Source: Azophilus sp965200465 (GTDB lineage Bacteria; Pseudomonadota; Gammaproteobacteria; Pseudomonadales; Azotimanducaceae). From it: a stretch of 64,000 nt of DNA. Location: positions 3,286,001-3,350,000 of the forward strand of contig OZ241358.1 of assembly GCA_965200465.1 (NCBI GenBank), in the 5' to 3' direction. Position numbers and translations under genes: made by a program. Under the pieces are notes generated by a model, which saw nothing but the letters and a program-made list of their open reading frames with translations, had not been told where the DNA came from and searched no databases. Below are positions 60,798 to 64,000 of the stretch, piece by piece (position 1 is the first letter of the stretch; each line of letters opens with the position of its first letter).

Positions 60798-61760
60798 CTA
60801 GGCCGCCCGCAGGAGGAAGATCGTGAAGTAGGCGTCATCGTCGCTCCAGCTGGACTCCACCCTAAAGCCGCCCTTCTCCGCCAAGGCGACGAACTGCGCA
60901 TGGTCGTACTTGTACGAGTTCTCCGTGTGGATCGCTTCGCCCCGGCGCAGTTCGATCTCATGGCCGTCGATGCGCAGCGCTTGGTCCGCCAAGCTCTCCA
61001 AGCGCATCTGCACACACCCCGCCTCCCGGTTGTACGCCGCCAGGTGGCGAAAGGCGCCGAGGTCGAAATCCGCCGACAGTTCTGCATTGAGATGGCTTAG
61101 CACATTCAGGTTGAACTCGGCGGTGAGGCCGGCGCTGTCGTTGTAGGCGGCTTCAAGCACGTCTATGTTTTTCTTGCGGTCCGCGCCTATCAGAAAACGC
61201 CCGCCGGCGCCCAGCGCCTTGGCCGCGCGGCGCAGAAAGGACGGAGCGCTCTCCGGCTCCATGTTGCCGATGCTGGAGCCGGGAAAGAAACCCAATTTCT
61301 TCCGCCCCGCCACAACGGCCGGCAGTGTGAAGGGTTCGGTGATGTCCACGCAGACCGGATAAACGCACAACCGCGGATAGTCTTCATGCAGCTTTCTGGC
61401 GGTGCGCTCCAGGTGCCGTCTGGAAATGTCCAGAGGCAGGTAGATGGCGGGGCGCAGCGCGTCCAGCAGCCGGCGGCTCTTCCTGCTGGAGCCGGACCCA
61501 TATTCGACCAAGCAGCCGCCCTCCCCCATTAGGCGGCGCACTTCCGGCAGGCAGACGTCAAACAAGCTCATTTCCACACGGGTAAGGTAGTACTCCGGCA
61601 ACCGCGTGATGGCCTCGAACAGGGCGGAACCCCGCTCGTCATAGAAGTATTTGGGGGAAATGAACTTGGGTTCGTGGGTTAGGCCGGCAATGACCTCCTG
61701 GCGCATGTCCGCCGGCGAATGGGCCAAATCAAAAAACCGATAGTCGCCCGCCGCCCCCAT
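60798..61760 (-). CDS. egtD: L-histidine N-alpha-methyltransferase
   Basis: A 320-residue SAM-dependent enzyme that trimethylates histidine to hercynine, the first step of ergothioneine synthesis. FISPKYFYDERGSALFEAIT at the N-terminus, LVEYGSGSSRKSRRLLDAL as the SAM loop, and GFFPGSSIGNMEP are all family signatures. YNDSAGLTAEFNLNVLSHLN includes the histidine-binding Asn. Its ATG follows the egtB stop directly, so the two are one transcript. Confidence 0.95.
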   Translation of the reverse strand: MGAAGDYRFFDLAHSPADMRQEVIAGLTHEPKFISPKYFYDERGSALFEAITRLPEYYLTRVEMSLFDVCLPEVRRLMGEGGCLVEYGSGSSRKSRRLLDALRPAIYLPLDISRRHLERTARKLHEDYPRLCVYPVCVDITEPFTLPAVVAGRKKLGFFPGSSIGNMEPESAPSFLRRAAKALGAGGRFLIGADRKKNIDVLEAAYNDSAGLTAEFNLNVLSHLNAELSADFDLGAFRHLAAYNREAGCVQMRLESLADQALRIDGHEIELRRGEAIHTENSYKYDHAQFVALAEKGGFRVESSWSDDDAYFTIFLLRAA

Positions 61761-63017
61761 TCAAGCAGCATCCTTGGCCAGCCGAATGCCGCTGAACTGC
61801 CAGCGGTCCCCCGGCCGGAAGAAGTTGCGGTAGCTGGCCCGCACATGCCCTTGGGGCGTGGCGCAGGAGCCGCCGCGCAGCACTAGCTGGCCGCTCATGA
61901 ACTTGCCGTTGTACTCGCCGAGGGTGCCGGCCAGCGGACGGTAGCCCGGGTAGGGGCCGTAGGCGCTGGAAGTCCACTCCCACAGGTCGCCGAACATTTG
62001 CCCTTGGGCCGAAGACAGACCGCCGGGATGCAGGCGGCCGGCGTCGGCGAAATTGCCGACGCCTGGATCCAGCCCTTGCGCCGCCGCCTCCCATTCAAAT
62101 TCGGTCGGCAGGCGGCAGCCGGCCCAGCGGGCGTAGGCGTCGGCCTCGAAGCCGTTGACGTGGACCACTGGATCAGACAGCGCCAACGGCTGCTCGCCGC
62201 CCAGCCGATACTCGAACCAAAGCCCGTCCTGCTCGCGCCAATACAGCGGTTTGCACCAGCGGTTCGCGCAGGCTGCGTCCCAACCGTCCGCCAGCCACCA
62301 CGCCGGATTGCGGTAGCCGCCATCCCTCATGAACGCCAGGTATTCCCCGTTGGCGACCAGCCGGTCGGCAAGGGCGAAGGGCGCCAGCCAAGCCCGGTGC
62401 CGGGGCAGTTCGTTGTCGAAGCAAAAGGCGTGGCCGGTGGCGCCGATGCGCACGTCGCCGCCTTCATGCTCCGTAAAGGCGAGGGGGCGGGCGGTGGCGG
62501 CGGTGGCGTCCAGCCCATGCCGATAGGCGGGCTTCAACGGGTTGAGGCCCAAGTTGCACTTGAGGTCCGTCAGGATGAGCTCCTGATGCTGTTGCTCATG
62601 CTGCAGGCCAAGCTCGATGCGGCGGCGAATTTCCGCATCGTCCCGCTCCAGCAAGGCCGCCATGGCGCTGTCCACCGTGGCGCGGTAGTCCTTTACTTCG
62701 CTGACGGTGGGGCGCGAAAGACGGCCTCGGCGGGGCCGCGGAAAGGGTTCGCCAACGCCGTTGTAGTAGGAGTTGAACAGCATCTCGTAGCGCTCGTCCA
62801 CGGGACGATGGGAATCCAGGAACTCGACCAGCAGGAAAGTCTCGAAAAACCAAGTGGTGTGCGCCAAGTGCCACTTGGGAGGGCTGGCGTCGTCCATCGG
62901 CTGCACGCCGTAGTCCTCTATGCAGAGCGGCTGGCAAAGGGCCTCGGAACAGGCTCGAACAACGGCGTAGCGTTCCGCCAAGCCGGGCTCGGGGCCATCT
63001 TTCGGGGTAGCGGACAT
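61761..63017 (-). CDS. egtB: Hercynine oxygenase
   Basis: A 418-residue non-haem iron enzyme that forms the C-S bond of ergothioneine. A DinB-like N-terminal domain supplies the iron histidines: His50 or His53 in WHLAHTTWFFETFL, and His140 and His144 in LGLQHEQQHQELIL. The C-terminal formylglycine-generating-enzyme-like domain contains RLPTEFEWEAAAQG and GNFADAG, and ends with VLRGGSCATPQGHVRASYRN. No egtA, egtC or egtE is in the window; short-pathway types use cysteine or gamma-glutamylcysteine and may need other partners encoded elsewhere. Confidence 0.94.
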   Translation of the reverse strand: MSATPKDGPEPGLAERYAVVRACSEALCQPLCIEDYGVQPMDDASPPKWHLAHTTWFFETFLLVEFLDSHRPVDERYEMLFNSYYNGVGEPFPRPRRGRLSRPTVSEVKDYRATVDSAMAALLERDDAEIRRRIELGLQHEQQHQELILTDLKCNLGLNPLKPAYRHGLDATAATARPLAFTEHEGGDVRIGATGHAFCFDNELPRHRAWLAPFALADRLVANGEYLAFMRDGGYRNPAWWLADGWDAACANRWCKPLYWREQDGLWFEYRLGGEQPLALSDPVVHVNGFEADAYARWAGCRLPTEFEWEAAAQGLDPGVGNFADAGRLHPGGLSSAQGQMFGDLWEWTSSAYGPYPGYRPLAGTLGEYNGKFMSGQLVLRGGSCATPQGHVRASYRNFFRPGDRWQFSGIRLAKDAA

Positions 63018-63065
63018 GACGGCGTTTGCAACCTTGCTGGCGCAGCGCAGTTCGCACCGCCGCCG

Positions 63066-63689
63066 CTAGGCGACGAGCCTGCGAAACGCCCGCACCAGCG
63101 CCTCGGCCTTGCGCGGCCTTTTGATGAAGCCCCGGTAGCGGCCTTCGGGGTCGATCAGCACAATGTGGCTGGAGTGCTCCACCGTCAGCCCTCCTTGGCC
63201 ATCCGGCATCTTGGCGAAGGCGACATCAACGTCCCGGGCGATTTTTTGTATTTCCGAACGGGCGCCGCGCAACCCCAGGAAACGGCTGGAAAAACGCCCT
63301 AGGAAGGCGGCTATGCTGGCGGCGTCATCCCGCTCTGGGTCAACGCTGATGAACAGGCCGCGGAAGGCTTCCCCCTTCGGCAGCGCCCGAATTTGCTCCT
63401 CCGCCTCGGCCATCAGGGCCACCGTGGTTGGGCAGATGTGCGGGCAGTTGGTGAAGCCGAAGAACAAATAGGTCCAATGGCCGGCCAAGTCCCGCACCCG
63501 AAACTGACCGCCCCTATGGGTTTCAAGCTGAAAGGCCGCCACCGCCGCTGGTTCCGGCAGCAGCACAACGCCGTCCGCCGGCACGGCCGCCACGGCGTCC
63601 CGACGGCTTTGGCCGGCATGCAGCAACAGGCCGCCGGCAAGCGCCGCGACCATAAGCAACCCCAAGCAAAGCTGCCAGCGACGAATCAT
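63066..63689 (-). CDS. SCO1/SenC copper chaperone for cytochrome c oxidase
   Basis: A thioredoxin-like protein of 207 residues anchored by one N-terminal membrane segment (WQLCLGLLMVAALAGGLLL). FFGFTNCPHICPTT has the CxxxC copper site, and VEHSSHIVLIDPEG has the third copper ligand His. It inserts copper into the CuA centre of cytochrome oxidase subunit II in the periplasm. ATG 63689 is preferred; an ATG at 63695 adds two residues. It follows ctaB as in other proteobacteria. Confidence 0.93.
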   Translation of the reverse strand: MIRRWQLCLGLLMVAALAGGLLLHAGQSRRDAVAAVPADGVVLLPEPAAVAAFQLETHRGGQFRVRDLAGHWTYLFFGFTNCPHICPTTVALMAEAEEQIRALPKGEAFRGLFISVDPERDDAASIAAFLGRFSSRFLGLRGARSEIQKIARDVDVAFAKMPDGQGGLTVEHSSHIVLIDPEGRYRGFIKRPRKAEALVRAFRRLVA

Positions 63690-63711
63690 GGGCAAACGCT
63701 GGGGCGGCCCC

Positions 63712-64000
63712 TCACACCTCCAAGCGCCAGTAGTGATCGATCAGCAAAACCAGAAAAAGCGCCATCAGGTAAAGGATGGAGAAGCGGAACGTGCGCATGG
63801 GCGCCTTCGGGTCCCGGGCGGCGAGCAACACCGAAGCCCAATAGAGAAACCCGGCGCCAAGCGTGAGGGCGCCGGCCAAATAGACCCAGCCGCTCATGCC
63901 GATGACCACCGGCAGCAAGCTGGCGCCGATCAGGATGAGGGTGTAGAAGAAGATGTGGCGGCGGGTGTGGCGGTCCCCGTGGGTCACCGGCAGCATGGGA
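63712..64000 (-). CDS. ctaB: Protoheme IX farnesyltransferase, C-terminal part (5' end outside window)
   Basis: The minus-strand frame comes in from the window edge and ends at 63712. About 96 residues are present: PMLPVTHGDRHTRRHIFFYT, four hydrophobic segments and the terminal RFSILYLMALFLVLLIDHYW. This matches the C-terminal third of CtaB/CyoE, which makes haem O from protoheme and farnesyl diphosphate in the inner membrane. The SCO1-type gene starts 22 bp downstream, so both belong to a cytochrome oxidase assembly cluster. Confidence 0.9.
   Translation of the reverse strand, partial: PMLPVTHGDRHTRRHIFFYTLILIGASLLPVVIGMSGWVYLAGALTLGAGFLYWASVLLAARDPKAPMRTFRFSILYLMALFLVLLIDHYWRLEV

Noticed and set aside
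61998..63302. Plus-strand open frame of 434 codons
   Set aside because: It is the antisense shadow of egtB, which has all its iron-ligand motifs on the minus strand.

Overview
The window reads as a chromosomal stretch of a GC-rich gammaproteobacterium. Several housekeeping blocks have the gene order I know from Pseudomonas and relatives: glnE-ilvE-waaF, waaC-waaG-waaP-LPS kinase-carbamoyltransferase, argE-argA, rhodanese-psd and ctaB-sco. Two TonB-dependent receptors, a TRAP transporter, ergothioneine genes and many restriction, toxin-like or nuclease genes suggest a marine or host-associated lifestyle; that is inference. No tRNA, rRNA, CRISPR array or intact insertion sequence was recognised.

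Layout. 1-8558: the lower part of an LPS core cluster on the minus strand (waaC, waaG, waaP, a double kinase, and a carbamoyltransferase cut by the window edge), interrupted at 1228-3618 by a plus-strand AAA ATPase/DUF4276 pair. 8751-10093: two AT-richer accessory genes, one uracil-DNA-glycosylase-like and one caspase-like. 10297-19552: a complete catabolic module (TRAP transporter, CitE-type lyase, class III CoA-transferase, MaoC hydratase, TonB receptor, GntR regulator) that fits C5-dicarboxylate (mesaconate or itaconate) use; its two promoter regions share the palindrome TGTCCGGACA. 19564-23117: branched-chain 2-oxoacid dehydrogenase E1alpha, E1beta and E2. 23223-31618: a TonB receptor, a MalT-like regulator, a HyuA-type hydantoinase, a DUF917 protein and an Asp/Glu/hydantoin racemase, all in one direction. 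31839-36834: waaF, ilvE, glnE. About 23 kb of accessory catabolic DNA therefore sits between waaF and waaC, which are normally neighbours.

37035-39193 is a type II restriction-modification pair, followed by about 1 kb of gene debris. 40195-44874 holds argE, argA, ilvD and an RRM RNA-binding protein. 45330-52957 is an accessory island: two DUF4143 ATPases, a Uma2-type nuclease, an unknown gene, a 5'-truncated mcrC, a C5-cytosine methyltransferase and a Fic protein; a 96-bp piece of fic is duplicated on the far side of the methyltransferase. 52991-55642 holds orn, rhodanese and psd. 55867-60561 has two 155-bp direct repeats around a small membrane-protein gene, then a large secreted collagenase-like protease whose catalytic part is AT-rich and whose C-terminal repeats are GC-rich. 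60798-64000 holds egtD, egtB, a SCO1-type copper chaperone and the end of ctaB.

The main candidates for undescribed biology are the caspase-like/UDG-like pair, the ATPase/DUF4276 pair, the operator-linked dicarboxylate regulon with its own TonB receptor, the HyuA/DUF917/racemase regulon with a MalT-type regulator, and the chimeric collagenase.
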